A DNA stretch of 64,000 nucleotides, taken from positions 17,986,317 through 18,050,316 of the forward strand of contig NC_089312.1 in the NCBI RefSeq assembly GCF_036669915.1, written 5' to 3'. A program made the position numbers and the translations under genes. Under the pieces are notes generated by a model, which saw only the letters and a program-made list of their open reading frames with translations, ran no database searches and was not told the origin of the DNA. Shown here piece after piece: positions 13,169 through 31,100 of the stretch. Every line of letters starts with the position of its first letter. Position 1 is the stretch's first letter. Origin of the DNA: Pocillopora verrucosa (lineage: Eukaryota > Cnidaria > Anthozoa > Scleractinia > Pocilloporidae).

Positions 13169-14404
13169 GGAAAAGAGTAGATGCAAAGTGCCCAAACGAA
13201 GAGCACAGAAAACATCGCGGAAATCTCTGAACAGTAATATAGACTTTGTTACAGTCATTTGTCGTGGACGTTAATTTTGTGTTTCGGAAGCGTTTTATTT
13301 TTTGAACAACCTGCTAGTTCGCACACTTCCGTTAATTGACACGCACGAAGTATTAAGCAAAATCGTTCCCAGGGTCTCTCCTCTTTCCACCCTACGGAGC
13401 CAGGGAGACTGGACAACGCCGTGGGGTCTTCTCTCTGTCGTTCTAAATGGTCTGAAGTCGGGAGAGAAGGGGTACTATGGCGTTTTCAGTGCAGTTTCAT
13501 AGGTCGGAAAGTGGTCGATCTTAGCAAATGGCAACATACAGTAAACCAATAAGAACTCAAAACAGATGCAAGTATGAGACACTAAGCGCGCAAACAAACA
13601 AACAAACGAAGGAAAAAAATTTTTTTTAGATCAAGTTTTAAATGGCTCTTAATGCATCTCCTTACAGATCGCAAGTAAAGTAGAAATAAAGAAGATTGTT
13701 TTGGACAGTTTCAACGTGCCGTTCACTTTGAATAATATGCGTGTTTTGCGTCACACTACTACTGTTGTATGCTTTCGGTTTAGGTCCGTTTGGTCACCTC
13801 ACAAATAAAAATTTCATCAGTACTATTTTGACTTGAACTAAATTTAAATAAAAAATATTTGCTCCACTACTATAGATAAATGGTCCAACTTTTTTTTCCA
13901 GTATCACGAGAGGTAGTTTTCCACGGTCATGCGGTTTGCCCTTACAGCTAACTTTTCTCATGCTCCCCTTTCCTCTCTCACGGCTAACTTTTCTCTCCCA
14001 TTTCTCTATCCTCCTCTCCTCTCATGATTCAGCTGGATGGACGCGATGGAATAGGACATCCCCGAGATTTCACGAGCCTCTGTTTCAAAGAGAGGCCAGG
14101 GGCTCGGTCTTTGATCCGAGAATGATCTGTTACTCTCATCCATTTTAACCCGGCTGCCTTTCACAATAGAGATTGGATCAGCGAATGTAGTTTTAAAGGC
14201 CATTTAAGTGCCTCATGGAAAAAAATAATGGGTATTTCAGTATCCAAGGAGCCCATCCTTTCCCCAAACTTATATTTTATACAATATATAGCGACATGTT
14301 GGGTATGAATTATTGGCAGGAAATATTGTCACGGTGTGAAAGTGAAAACAGTCATGACTAGATTCTTCAAATCCACCTTTGGCGTCTTTGATAACAGTTA
14401 GCTT

Positions 14405-14608
14405 TAACCCTTGAACTCCCAAGATGTGATTGTTAATCCTCCCTTCTAGCTGTTTAGCATTTCCTTACAAATTGGTTACGAGAATTTGGTGCTAGATCGT
14501 GAGAACAAATCCTACCTGATAAGTTTGAGTTTTCTCATTACCTGCTTGCTGGATTATGTATGGATATTATAATTACATGTTCATTGCTTCTGGGAGTTGA
14601 AGGGTTAA
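14405..14608 (+). repeat. Palindromic MITE-like repeat, family B, intact copy
   Basis: Starts TTTAACCCTTGAACTCCCAA and ends CTTCTGGGAGTTGAAGGGTT, giving clear inverted ends. Internal order is as in the copy at 3632-3830. It is the best-preserved family B copy here. Confidence 0.85.
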
Positions 14609-15394
14609 GTTTACCAGTTCTTGATACCATCGTTACGACCAAGGTAGAATCTATCATCAGTACTGTACGGCTAACAACTAATTGGGACCCATCTACGAAA
14701 ACCATAGGGTGAACTCTTAACCCTTAATTAAAACCCAAATCGATTAACATGGTAATTTTCCTTACAGTATCAATTGAGTAGCAAGCAAACAGGTGATAAG
14801 AATAGAAAAAACTGAACAGTAAGCGGCGGACTCTATTTTAACGCTCTAAAGAAATTTACAAGCAACTGTTTAACAGCTTGAAGAGAGAAGTATCAGTCTG
14901 ATCTCGAGACTTACGGTTAGGAGGCCATACCACTCAACTAAATCAGTGATATTTTTTTTCATACTGATCTTCAGTTACAAGGAAAGGACTGGGGTTCACG
15001 AAAGTTACCCATTTTTACTCTTCCAAGCTTAAAAAAGCGAGAAGCAGTTCACGAAATTCACAGATTTTTACTCTTCCAAATTTAAACGGTGAAAATCAGT
15101 TCATTCTTTTTGGACGGGATCCAGCGATGATGAAAGATTGAATTTTTCATATTACTTACTAAGCACGAGTAAAGAGAAACGGCATGGTTGGAATTGTGTA
15201 AATATTCGTCTACTTTGTAGCTATTACTGTCACCACAGTTCTGTCTCACTGAGGAACAACATGTGAGCCGTTTTCATACTTCTGAATTGTCGCCCAGAGT
15301 TAGGAAACTAATTTAGACTTTCAAATACGAGTATATTTTAATCTGTAAAACTATCTTTCCCGAACGAATGATTGTTACACCACTTGTTTTGAGT

Positions 15395-15545
15395 ACTTTA
15401 TTGGGGAGGGGGGAAGACAAGGAAAATAGGGGCCAATTGGGGAGGGGAGAGGCCTGTTGGAGAGGGACTTATTAAGGAGAGACATTATTAGGGAGGAGGA
15501 GTCTTATTATGAAAGAGGGACAACAAAGGAGAAAGTTTATTAGAG
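15395..15545. repeat. Purine-rich minisatellite, TTATT-GGGAGGGG-type units
   Basis: Irregular units of roughly 16-25 bases begin with TTATT and continue with a G/A run: TTATTGGGGAGGGG, TTATTAAGGAGAGAC, TTATTAGGGAGGAGG, TTATTATGAAAGAGGG, TTTATTAGAG. It may lie in or just past the MOGS 3' UTR. Confidence 0.7.
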
Positions 15546-15741
15546 CGTTTACGGTAGATGCACATATTGTTCCTTTTCTTCGACCTAACTTGTGATTACT
15601 TAAGTTTAGGGTTTACGACACCCAATCAAAGGCGCCCTTGAACGAACTACGATAAAATCTCTTTTAGAGTGTTCTTTTGAGTCACAATCAATAGTCAATA
15701 TTATTTTGTTCTAATAAATTTTAAAAACCTGTGCTAAATTT

Positions 15742-18700
15742 TTAAAAATGTTCTGACATCATGAGCACCACGAGAGAGGACCACCCTGTGAAAGGATGAG
15801 ACCCCTTCCCATGACCTGTCCCGTCGTCGTACTGTTCCCATATGAACCCTGACCTCTCGTACTCCCTGAACATATTTTTGATTAGATTTTGTCGTAAATC
15901 TGTGTAAATTGCTTTAGCTGTGCCCTGGTAAGGCCCCGGGATGCTAGCGTAGTGGTTCAAGGCCCTCACGGCCAGGAAGTTGATGTTGATCCATATGGCT
16001 CCTCTCCAGTAAGGAGCATCGTGTTCAGTGTTGTGCTTCTTGTAGACGGGGTCGCTCTTGGACAAGGACCGTATACCGTACTTACCCCACAGCTTCTCTG
16101 GGTCTCTTAACTGAGTGAGAACTTTTTCAAGTTTGGGTGAAGTGGGATCTAGGATCTGAAGCAGAAATGGAAACAAGCTGACGTAACCAACTGCGTTCAC
16201 GTACCTAAGAGAAGGACCCTGCTTTGATGTAACGATGCGAACAGTCTTTTTGGGCGAACCGGGTTGATTCGGATACATAACACGCTGAACAAGCTTCACA
16301 AACTTGGTATGATTGCCAAAATCGCTATACGTCTCCGCCTTTGAAGACCAATGATACTCGTCCAACAGCCTGTTGTCCGACAGATACTGGCTCGTTGATT
16401 TGTACAAGCCGGCATCTGACTTCTCACCCACAGCCTCAGCGATGTCAGCCATCAGTCCTGCAGCAAATGCCATCCAGCAACGTAGATCAACGTGCCTTTC
16501 ATCGTCTGACGGGTGCGACGCACGGGGATAATCATCCAACCCGGAGGTAAGCGTCTTAGGATTCAACTCTCTGTCTGTCTTAGCATCCCTCCCGTGCCAC
16601 CTGTATGTAGATGGTTGATTTCCTAACTGTGTAGTGTTGAACCAATTAAACCACGCCTTCAGGCGAGGAAAAATCTTCCGCAAGTATTCTTCATCCAACA
16701 CGCCCTTATCCACCATCGATTTGATAGGCAGGATCAAAGTGGGTGGGTTTGCGTTTTCGTTGTGCTGTACGACGAAATCTGAAGGTACTTTCGTTCGGGC
16801 TTCGTCGCCGAGAATCTGCTCCCTAGGAATCCAACCTTCAATGTTGATCAAATCCAGCCAATGGCCGATGATATCTTTGCTTATATCCGAGTCCCACTGA
16901 CTGATTAGTAGTTGGTGGAAGCCTTCATCCCAGAGGAAACCTCGTGGAAAGAAAGGACGCGACGGAACTGCGGTGTACAAAGCGCTTTCCCAGTAATCTT
17001 TCGGTTCCTTAAAGAACCGAGAAATCACTTTTGAGCTTCCATAGAAATAACCAATGCCTCCAATCATGTTACTTAGCCCGGCCTGCGCAAATTTAACCTC
17101 ATCGTCATTAAACCCTTTAGCCTTCAACGAAAACTTTTCTTCAAATTTTTTGTCAAATTCGGCGCTGTATTTATCTCTAAGATTCGTGAAAGCAGCCCCT
17201 ATCAGGCTTTTCTCCCTGGTTGAGGAACTTTCAGACTCGAACACAAACTCCACGTCGAAAGGAAGTTCGAGAATCCATTGCTGGACAAATAGGTTCACTG
17301 GTAACTCACGCCCATTCTGGTCACGTTTAGCCACGTGACCCGCTAAGGCAAGCAGCTGCATATTCTTGCCATCTTTCATTTTTTCCCCACGCATGTTCTG
17401 CATCACTATTTCCTTGACCGAATGCACGTGCGGCGTGTGTGTAATTAAGAACGACGACAACAAGACTTTAGAGGGGCGTGGAAAATATAGCTTAAAAGAG
17501 CCGAGTTCAGGCGTGTAACCGCGCAGCGCTGTAAGTGTGTTCTTGTGGACAACTGGCTGCAGTTGGGCTTCTCCTTCGTAAGTGACATAGAAAAGTAACG
17601 AAACCATCTGCCTGGGGTTTCCCTAAAAAACGAATCGGACGCAAAAATAACAAATGAATAAACATATTTCAAAGTGTTAAACGATTTAGAGTCATTTGAA
17701 ATTTCGATTAAGTATCTACGATGAAATACTGCATTTAAATTGTTTACGTTTTCAATTTCACCTCAACCTGACAGTTAAATCTAAGATAAAATATTAAACA
17801 AAAAATCAAGTCTGTGAATGAGACTGGTGAAAAGTAACTTAAGGTTGAAAAACTATCTCTCTTGTCAGCAATTAAGCAAAGGTCAGAAAGGAAAAATCAG
17901 TGCATCTCTTTGAAGTTTGATTTTGGACACATTTCAAAAATGCTGATTATTAGCTCATGCTTGTTGTGTCATTAAGTGACCGTGAGAATCAGGGTATGAC
18001 TAAATGGGGCAAAAAAACACCAACCGTTCTCTTTCCTGAAATTCTTGCAGTCCAGTCTCCACCATGATCTCCACCCAACCTTTTCACAAAGTCTGTATTC
18101 AACTCAAAATCTTTGTCAACTATTTGCTGAGAACCAAAGTTGGTGCCATCGTGTTTAAGCCAACCATACTTGGGAAGCCCGTCAGACTGCTCACAAGTGT
18201 GACGAATGGTTACTTGACCATCAGGTGAAAGCTGAGGGAACCACATTAAACCTGTCATGAGGGACTTAGGACTCCTTGTTCTGTGGACAATAGAAAAAGA
18301 TTTGTAATTGAGCAAGTTCAATCCACACAAAATCTTCTGGAAGGTGGCCAGCTAAATTAAAAAAAAATAGCATGCGTCTTCATTTTCTGCCATAATTATA
18401 CATTCTATGTAGGGTTATGGAGATGAAAGAGGTAATCCTATATTTGATATTCCCTCACAAAGAAGAAGATCTGGTGGTCTAGTTTGATCCAGTAATAATG
18501 GTCTCAAAATCATTCTCCAGAAGACCAGTTTAAGATGAACTCACATTATTGCAGTAAATGTAAAAATGATTTTTTCTACAGTTAGGCCCAATTCCTAACT
18601 CTATCAATGTATCTCTTTGAGGTGGTTGAAAATGGTTTTGTTACCTTAAATTATCAATTCCTCAATGGAAAGTAACTTCAACACCTTTTACATTGATTCA

Positions 18701-19892
18701 TTTTCTTGGAAATGAGATCAAGAAAATACTTGATTTTTTTCTCATCAAGTTAAAACTTCTTAAATATGTAGGGTAACCAAAGACACAGCACCTTCCCTAA
18801 GCTGTTTGAAATATAGTGAAGACTGACTGAAGGATAAATTCCTATCCAGCCTTACATTTTGTTGGGCTAGAGTTAATTATCATCACATCTTTGTTATAAA
18901 TGAACACTTGCATGACAATTTACCCTTTAATCCTTAAATCCGTGGAGTGACTAGCATCTTATTTCTCCTTACAATATCATCTCTAAATTACAGATAAAGG
19001 TCATGAGAATAAAGGAGATGATCTCCAATTAAAGAGGCTCATAATTGATCATCAAATTCTCCTTTTCAGCACCTTAGGAAATGTATAGAGAACAGTATGG
19101 AGAATATGCATTTTGATGTTAGGGTGTAAAGGGCCAAACAATATGGATCTGGTGGATAGAACTCCCCCCAAATAGGGTAAGCTCACCTGTCCTCACAGAA
19201 CCCTCTACAACAGTCTCCATTACTCCTCTTCACCATAAAATTAGTGTGCATAATCAACACACTGTTCTCTAGACATTTCACATGGAATTGGCCAGGAGAA
19301 TTTGTTTCACAGTCCAGGATTCTCTAGATGGTGATCATTCTCTTTATTCCCATTACCTTATTGTTTGATTCAGCCATGATTCTGTAAGGAGAAACTTGAT
19401 GCTCATCATTCTTCAGAGTTCAAGGGTTCAGGAGAAAAATCCTCAGAAGTCATGTTTAACGACTTTAGTCTTAAAATTTAAAAGGAAATAAATTTAGCTT
19501 TGTAACTGAAACTAACAGATAACCAAGCTCAAGTGAGTCGTCATAATTTAAGAAAAAAATAGTGTCAGCTTTTTTTTTTTTTCAAATCAATAATTTTCTT
19601 ACCGCAGCCCAAAGTAGAGGTTAGATCGATATGTTCCCCAGAAGCGACTCATTTCCATTTCACTCTTGTTTATAACTAACGGCGCATCGAGTGGCGTGAA
19701 AAGACGTGTGGACAATTTGTAATTCCAAAGTTTATAGGCTCCAAACAAAAACAATGGAAGACCAAAAACAGCTGCCAGCACTAGAATTGGTTTGAAAGAA
19801 GATTCCTTCACCCGGCGCCGAGGAAATTTAGTCCTATCTACATGATCTCTTGAAGAATCGAAACTGTGTTTTCCTTTCCTCTGTCGTGCCAT
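15742..19892 (-). CDS. MOGS: Mannosyl-oligosaccharide glucosidase (ER glucosidase I, GH63)
   Basis: Exons 19603-19892, 18025-18280 and 15742-17622 (stop) join in phase to 808 residues; the human enzyme has about 837. The start chosen, MARQRKGKH, gives a short basic cytosolic tail before one membrane segment at about residues 34-55, the expected type II ER anchor. WGTYR, RHTCEQSDG and GGDHGGDWTA mark the GH63 N-terminal domain. The large last exon carries FFPRGFLWDEGFHQL, GWIPREQILGDEAR, LDDYPRASHPSDDERH and NTEHDAPYWRGAIW, the conserved (alpha/alpha)6 catalytic region. The enzyme removes the outermost alpha-1,2-glucose from Glc3Man9GlcNAc2 on nascent glycoproteins in the ER lumen. The donor after exon 2 (GTTGGT) is weak but the phase and homology fit. 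No inactivating change was seen. Confidence 0.96.
18925..19135 (+). repeat. Palindromic MITE-like repeat, family C, copy 1
   Basis: Begins TACCCTTTAATCCTTAAATC and ends GTTAGGGTGTAAAGGGCCA. The internal text (TCATGAGAATAAAGGAGATG, CACCTTAGGAAATGTATAGA, GAACAGTATGGAGAATATGC) recurs at 47880-48045 and 58108-58290. It lies in MOGS intron 1. Confidence 0.8.
19290..19432 (-). repeat. Family C repeat, inverted partial copy
   Basis: Reverse-complement order of family C: GGAGAATTTGTTTCACAGTC, GATGGTGATCATTCTCTTTA, GTAAGGAGAAACTTGATGCT and an end of TTCAAGGGTTCA. It lies about 155 bases from copy 1, head to head, in MOGS intron 1. Confidence 0.65.
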
Positions 19893-20100
19893 TTTCGAGA
19901 ATAATGCTAAATTGAAGGAGAAAAAGACTTGCAAAACTCTGCGAACAACTTTACAGAGGGTCAGCCATCTTGTTACCATGCGGCCGAGAATAAGCTGGAA
20001 AGGACTGAGCACTAAGGTAAAAGTCGCGGCAGTCGCCCGACCGGCGCGACAATCGCGTGCTTTCTGACCCGTCAGTACTTCCGGTTTGTCTCAGAATATT
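19893..20100 (-). promoter_or_regulatory. Probable MOGS promoter region
   Basis: This is the only GC-rich stretch nearby, directly upstream of the MOGS start on the reverse strand. ACTTCCGG at 20077-20084 reads CCGGAAGT on the gene strand, an ETS-type core common in TATA-less housekeeping promoters; CCGGAATA follows at 20095-20102. Assignment is by position and motif only. Confidence 0.45.
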
Positions 20101-22966
20101 CCGGTTGCAAGACAAATCTCTCGGTCTACCGCAAAGTTTTCAAAGTATCTCAAATGTCGCAAATTTAGATGACGATTTTCCTGTAAACAATGGGTGAAAA
20201 AGCAAATAACTGTTATAAAAAGTAAACTTTATTGTGGTGAAAATAATGAAATTTATTTTCAAGGATTTTTGATTGTTTGCATATTTAATTTGACGAATTT
20301 TGATTTAAGAAGTTCCCTTTTTAGTTTATGAGGAGCTTCTACAGCAACACCTACCTTGTCATTTTTGAAGTACAATCCCCATCTGAATATCTTGTTTTTC
20401 AGAGAAGTAAGGGTATTTTACAGGAAAATTTCTGATCTAACCCCAAAGTTTTGGTGGCTGGGTACACAAGGGAAGTGAAGTGCTTTAAGTTTTGATAGTC
20501 CACTTAACTTCTATTCAAGGTGAAGTTAAATATGAAGCTGTTGTTTGGTCTCATCTCTGCAAGGTTGACAGTGTGGAGAAACTGCTTTAGGTCTTTTAAG
20601 ACTAAGCAGCAACAGCAAAGGAGACAGACTTAAGGGTAGGATATACCCTGTACAATTCCTTTTAAGACTTTAAGAGATAGCTATGTCGTAGAGAGGCACC
20701 ATGTAAAGGCTTGGGCCATATGGAAGGATAGGGAATTACTAACTGGTTCAGGGATAGGTAAGGGCAAGAAAGATTGCAGAAGGGTGAAAGGGTAAACTTA
20801 TGATAAACTCAATAAAAAAGTGAGTTAAAGCTGTTTAGTTTTCAAGCCTTTACCCTTGTTTTCCTTTGTAACAAAAGGAAATTTCAGGAATACAGAGTTT
20901 TACTTCATGAATATAAAAGTTGTCAATTTCCATAACTGTTATACAAATGGGTTACCATTTGGTGAAAAGTTGTCAGTGAGAAGTTCATTCTCAAACAAGA
21001 TTTTATTAGGTACATGTGAACTTCTTCCCTCAACTCATCAATTTGTTTTTCCCTTTCTGGGCCTATGTGACAACATATCACTAATGTGACAGTTAGTTGT
21101 TTGGTTGTTTCTCTGTCTGTTTTTTTGTTTGTTTGTTTTTTGTTTCCCTTTTACTGCTGAGCTGTACCAATAACCAAGGCAAACAAACAGAAAGTTCTTA
21201 CATCTCCTGTGGCTTATTATAATCTTATAGTCCATGCAGTACCTGAAGGCACTGCTTAATAACTGCTCATCATCACAGGTCAATGTCCATCATTCTTGTC
21301 TGAATCAGTTTATAATCAACAAACAAGATCAGAATGCAAAACTGGACCTGGATAAAATTATGGTATGCATAACTACCTGCCAAATAACAAGACCCATGCT
21401 CTTTTTATAAATAAGAAATCAAGTAATCCTATTTAGGACAATTGTTTATATTAACAATTATTTTCTTTCTTTGCTATTGGTGAAATGATAGTCTTTAATG
21501 AAACCATAAGTATTAAGTAAGTGTCTTCCTGACAGTCTTCCAAGCATTTCTTACAAGTTTAGTTAAGAGAAGTTGGCATTATATAAAGTTGTTTATAGAC
21601 TAGTATAATTCTCAATTCAGACTACCTGCTTAACAATGTAATTATACTGCAAAGAGACATTTTTATTGGTCACTCCGTGAAAGGCTTTTAGGGAAAGAAG
21701 ATATAATTCTCATCTGTGTAATTTCAGCCTTTTGAGACTTCGACAAGTACCTTCATCCTTCAAAAATTGTCCTTAATTGTGCTACAATAGAGAGTATGGT
21801 TGATTATTGGCACACAAACAATTCAGAAACCTATCACAAAACACCTAAAGGGTGGGAATCAGAACAAACTGTCAGAAAAAAACAAATTGAAAATTTAAAA
21901 ATGCCTTTTTGTGCAACTCATTTATGTTCAGACACATTACTAAGATTTGACAAAAAGGGGAATGAAACTTTGAAACATCAAAGGTGGGAGCCACAATGCT
22001 GAGCAAGATTACAGACAGTGGCATCTTCCTTTGAATTTTTAGCACATTTAAAGATAATTTTCAAGAATATAGACTACTAGATAGAATCTCAATGTCACTA
22101 GTGCTATAATTTCATATAAACCTTTAAAAATGGAAATAAAAATAACATGATCTCTGGAGCATACTTCTCCTTTGGGGAATACAATCTACCACTTTGTGAA
22201 AAGTGTAGAAAGAAGTGCACCCACCACAGAATTGTTTAACCTGCTGAAACCCCGATCAGAGGTTTGACTCTTCATTCTCCCATTGATAGGGTGTTTATAG
22301 AGCAGGGGGAATTTCATAATTGATCAAGAAAGGTGTCCACAGAAAGGAGATAAAGCAAAACAATTAATGTAAAGGAGCTGAGTGACTTCAAACTTGTCAA
22401 AAGGGTTCTTTGCCCTGCCTCTCCAATGCCATTTCTATAATTATTTTTGCACCTGCAAATGAAACCCACACATGAAAACTTCAAATAATCTATATCATCC
22501 AACTTGTAATGTCCCATGTATTTTCATTTCAATTTTCCTAGGCTTTTTCTCTAGTTCTTCCTAGAAGACCTATTAAGTTAAGAAGTGTTACCTAAGATAA
22601 ATAGTCATCACCTCTTGGTAAAGGAGGCTAGACAACTGTTGAACCACTAAAAAACTTGACATACAACACCATCTGCTTTTCATCATCTCCATATTTCAAA
22701 GCTGAAAAAAAACCTTGAAAAAAATTCTTTCTTTGACAGGGTTTCTTTAAGTTAACTTCTTGGAGAACAAGAGAGTTCATCCACATATTACTGCTGGAAG
22801 CAATCAAGACATTAAATCTCATTCCTAAGACCCCCTTCTACACATTACACAAACTTTTCACCAGAATAAAACTGAGAAGCGAAGCCCATATGTACAACTT
22901 ACAAGACACTTGTCTTATATCTGGATTTCTCTATAATTTAAACCATATAGCATAGCCTGATGTAGC
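20101..22966. other. Spacer or long 3' UTR downstream of ACTR1
   Basis: No coding homology was recognised on either strand. AATAAA on the reverse strand at about 20226-20231 is the last possible poly(A) signal before the MOGS promoter; others occur near 21001 and 21661. ACTR1 could therefore have a 3' UTR of up to 2.7 kb, but shorter ones are equally possible. Confidence 0.4.
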
Positions 22967-27925
<4,959 letters not shown>

Positions 27926-28112
27926 CTTGCCACAGAAAATAAGTACTATTTACACTATCCTCAGAAAAAACATAGAGCTCGGTTCAGAATGTAAAATGGC
28001 GGACAACCCTTTTTTTCCACGTGACAATTTTCGACCAATCATTAGGCTGTGAATCCTACAAATCGATTTCTATTTGACCAGCGGTTCTCCACATTATAAA
28101 TATTATTACAAA
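27926..28112. promoter_or_regulatory. Compact bidirectional promoter, ACTR1 (-) / PLPP (+)
   Basis: Only 187 bases separate the two start codons. The gap holds AAAATGGCGG at 27993-28002, CCACGTGAC (E-box CACGTG) at about 28018-28026 and a CCAAT box at 28035-28039. A second ATGGCGG motif, CAAGATGGCGGC at 28118-28129, overlaps the first codons of the phosphatase gene. AANATGGCGGC is the YY1 consensus often found at or just past the starts of housekeeping genes. No TATA box is evident. Function is inferred. Confidence 0.65.
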
Positions 28113-31100
28113 ATGTCCAAGATGGCGGCGAAATTAAGACAAGGATCATGGAATTTATTGGCCGAAATCGGAGCACGAATGATCCTGTTTGCAATATTTA
28201 TGTAAGTCTTTTGTTTACTTATTGTTTTTTCGTAAAATAGAAACAGCTCTTTTAACGAAATACCGCCTTTCCACGTCCAATTTCATTCAATTCCATCGGC
28301 CAGAAAGCCAGCTGTCGACAGTTGTACCGAAAAACTTCGTTACTATGCCTCCCTATCGCCAGAGAACGAATGCTCCATTTGATGCCTGTGATTCTTTTAT
28401 TTTGATTTAACCCGGGGTCAATATTTCAAGCATATTCTAAAGGTAATAGATTAGTTGCTAAATATATGAATAGTTGTGACATCTAACCTGTAGAACTGAC
28501 CAAGTGACCGTAAATCATTGATTTGATCAACAAATTTTGCTCATGTGGCCACCGATTGCTTCCTTCATTAGTAAGATCCTTCCGAATCAGTTCGTTTGAT
28601 AGTATGGTCAAGTCTCTATGCTAACCAACAGAAAATGCAGTGTCTCAATAATTATGTAAAAAGACACGCAATTTCAAACGGATGTTTGTGGACTGGACAG
28701 AACTACAGAAGTTTCCCAGATTCTCCGAGATGACACTTTGAAAACTTTGAAAACTTTCACACAAAACAGTTTGAAAACACAACTTCTTTGCTTAATTCCA
28801 AATGCAGTGACAAATTCAGTTTAACTTATCCATTACCTATCATTATCTGTACGCATGTAAACCATCATGAGCTATATTACCATAGAATTATGGTCAACTC
28901 GCCGACGGACCAACTCGCCAACATTTAAAATCGAGTAGAGACGTCGGCGAGTTGGTCCTCAATCCAATACAACTTATTAGAAGTTAAACATACAGAAAAG
29001 TAAATGATATTTAGTAAAAAACACTGGTGAACATTGGTGAACATCAGACAGAAGCTTAAACATTGGTGAACATTGGTGAACATCACCAATGACTATAACA
29101 GCTTAAGACGTGAACAAGATAAATTGTGCGACAACAACGCCGTAAAGACTCATCATGTCAATCGCTCAGATTTTTTAAAGAAAACTTGGCTCTCTAGACA
29201 AGATCTTTAGTAAAAAGCAATTCTTTCTGTTTGCAACAAAGTTCATAAGGATCTCAAGGCGAATAAAGCGAAGTAAACATCACCAATGACTCTAACTGCT
29301 TCAGACGCGAACGAGTTATTGTGTGACAACAACACTGTAAAGACTCATCATGATAATCGGAGATTTTTAAAGAAAACTTGGCTTTCTAGACAAGATCTTT
29401 AGTAAAAATCAATTCTTTTTATTTGCAACAAAGTTTAATTAAAGGGATCTCAAGGCGAATAAAGTAAAGTAAACATCGCCAATGACTATATCCGCTTTAG
29501 AAGCGAACAAGTTATTGTGTGACACCAACACCGTAAAGACTCATCATGTCAATCGCTCAGATTTTTTAAAGAAAACTTGGCTTTCTAGACAAGATCTCTA
29601 GTGAAAAGCAGTTCTTTTTATTTGCAACAAAGTTTATAAGGATCTCATGTCAATCGGTCTTATTTATTTAAGTCAATTCGCTTGGTAAAAAGTCAACGCA
29701 CAAACGGTGTTGTTGTCACAATAATTATCTCGTTCACGTCTGAAGCGGATATAGTCATTGGTGATGTTTACTTCACTTTATTCGCCTTGATATCTTTATA
29801 AACTTTGTTGCAAATAGAAAGAATTGCTTTTTACTAAAGATCTAGAAAGCCAAGTTTTCTTTAAAAAATCTGAGCGATTGACATGATGAGTCTTTATGGT
29901 GTTGTTGTCGCACAATAACTCGTTTGCGTCTTAAGTTGTTATAGTCATTGGTGATGTTCACCAATGTTCAAGCTTCTGTTTGATGTTCACCAATGTTCAC
30001 CAGTGTTTATTTTTACTAAATATCATTTACTTTTCTGTATGTTTAACTTCTAATAAGTTGTATTGGATTGAGGACCAACTCGCTGACGTCTCTACTCGAT
30101 TTTATATGTAAGCGAGTTGGCGTCAGCGAGTTGGTCCGTCGGCGAGTTGACTGGATACCTTACCATAAGCAGAAAAATTAGAATATGTTATTGAATAGTC
30201 TCACCATGTAAAAGAGTGGTGGAAAAATCAAAAACACACTTAAATTTTGCAAAAATATTCTTGGGTTTCAAAGTACTGCTAAAGCGTAGGGTGATATTTA
30301 TACAGTGTCAGGTGGGAGTAATAGACACTTTTTTTGTTAAGCTTACAAACATTTTAATCTCTTCTCAGGTCATTGGAGTATACTTCTGCATTTGTGCGTG
30401 TCATTCACGAGGAAGAGATGTGGCTGTACAAGAACCCTAAATCCAAAAACACAATCTCAACAGAAATGCTTTTTGTAGGTTACTGTTTTATGTTTTTATC
30501 AAGCTAATAGATACATGCCTTCAACTGCTACATGTATCGAAGTTTAATTAAGGAGCTAAAGAGGACTAAAGAGCCATCAGGGCTGAAACAATTAATAACT
30601 CATGGTTTCTTCTCTCAAAAGCCAATTTGACTATTTCATAGACTGACTTTATTCAGTTTAAATCAGTGGTCTGAATCAATGAAATAAGCCAATGTTGCTT
30701 TTGAAATGTAAATTATAGAGTCTGACTCATATAGACATCATTCATATATGGTGGTTCTAATTTCTGTTCTTAACTATTCATCTACATTAGCCTTTCTGGC
30801 ATGGATAAAACACTGAAAAATAATCCTATTTTTCCTCAAAAGCAAAGGCAAGAGGGCTTATTTACAAACAGCCAAAAGGAACTTAACCATGCTTCCATTT
30901 TAAGAGAGGTCTATCTTAAATGTTATAGAAAGCCTTGCTTAGTGATACAGTATGATAGTTGATGAAAGTTTGTTTATTCATCCACAGAGTTGTAAGAACT
31001 GTCTATATGGTTCCCTGTTTATTTATTTTCTGTTTTTGGCAGGTAATAGGTGCAGTTCTTCCTGCTGTTTTAATCCTTTTTCTAGCAACATTAAGAAAGG

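Larger units (their letters stand above)
13169..15741. other. Spacer between the PTCD3 and MOGS 3' ends
   Basis: The two genes converge here. No conserved coding region was recognised. The spacer holds a family B repeat (14405-14608), a partial family A repeat (about 14716-14825) and a purine-rich minisatellite (15395-15545). A reverse-strand AATAAA at 15536-15541, 200 bases beyond the MOGS stop, is a plausible MOGS poly(A) signal. Confidence 0.6.

Noticed and set aside
13666-13809. Alternative last exon of PTCD3
   Set aside because: A frame with an acceptor exists, but the short exon at 13136-13168 gives an acidic end more like the known C terminus. Kept only as an alternative.
19599-20012. 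Upstream start for MOGS (40 more residues)
   Set aside because: The extension is hydrophobic and GC-rich promoter-like sequence. The later ATG at 19892 gives the short basic tail and anchor expected for glucosidase I.
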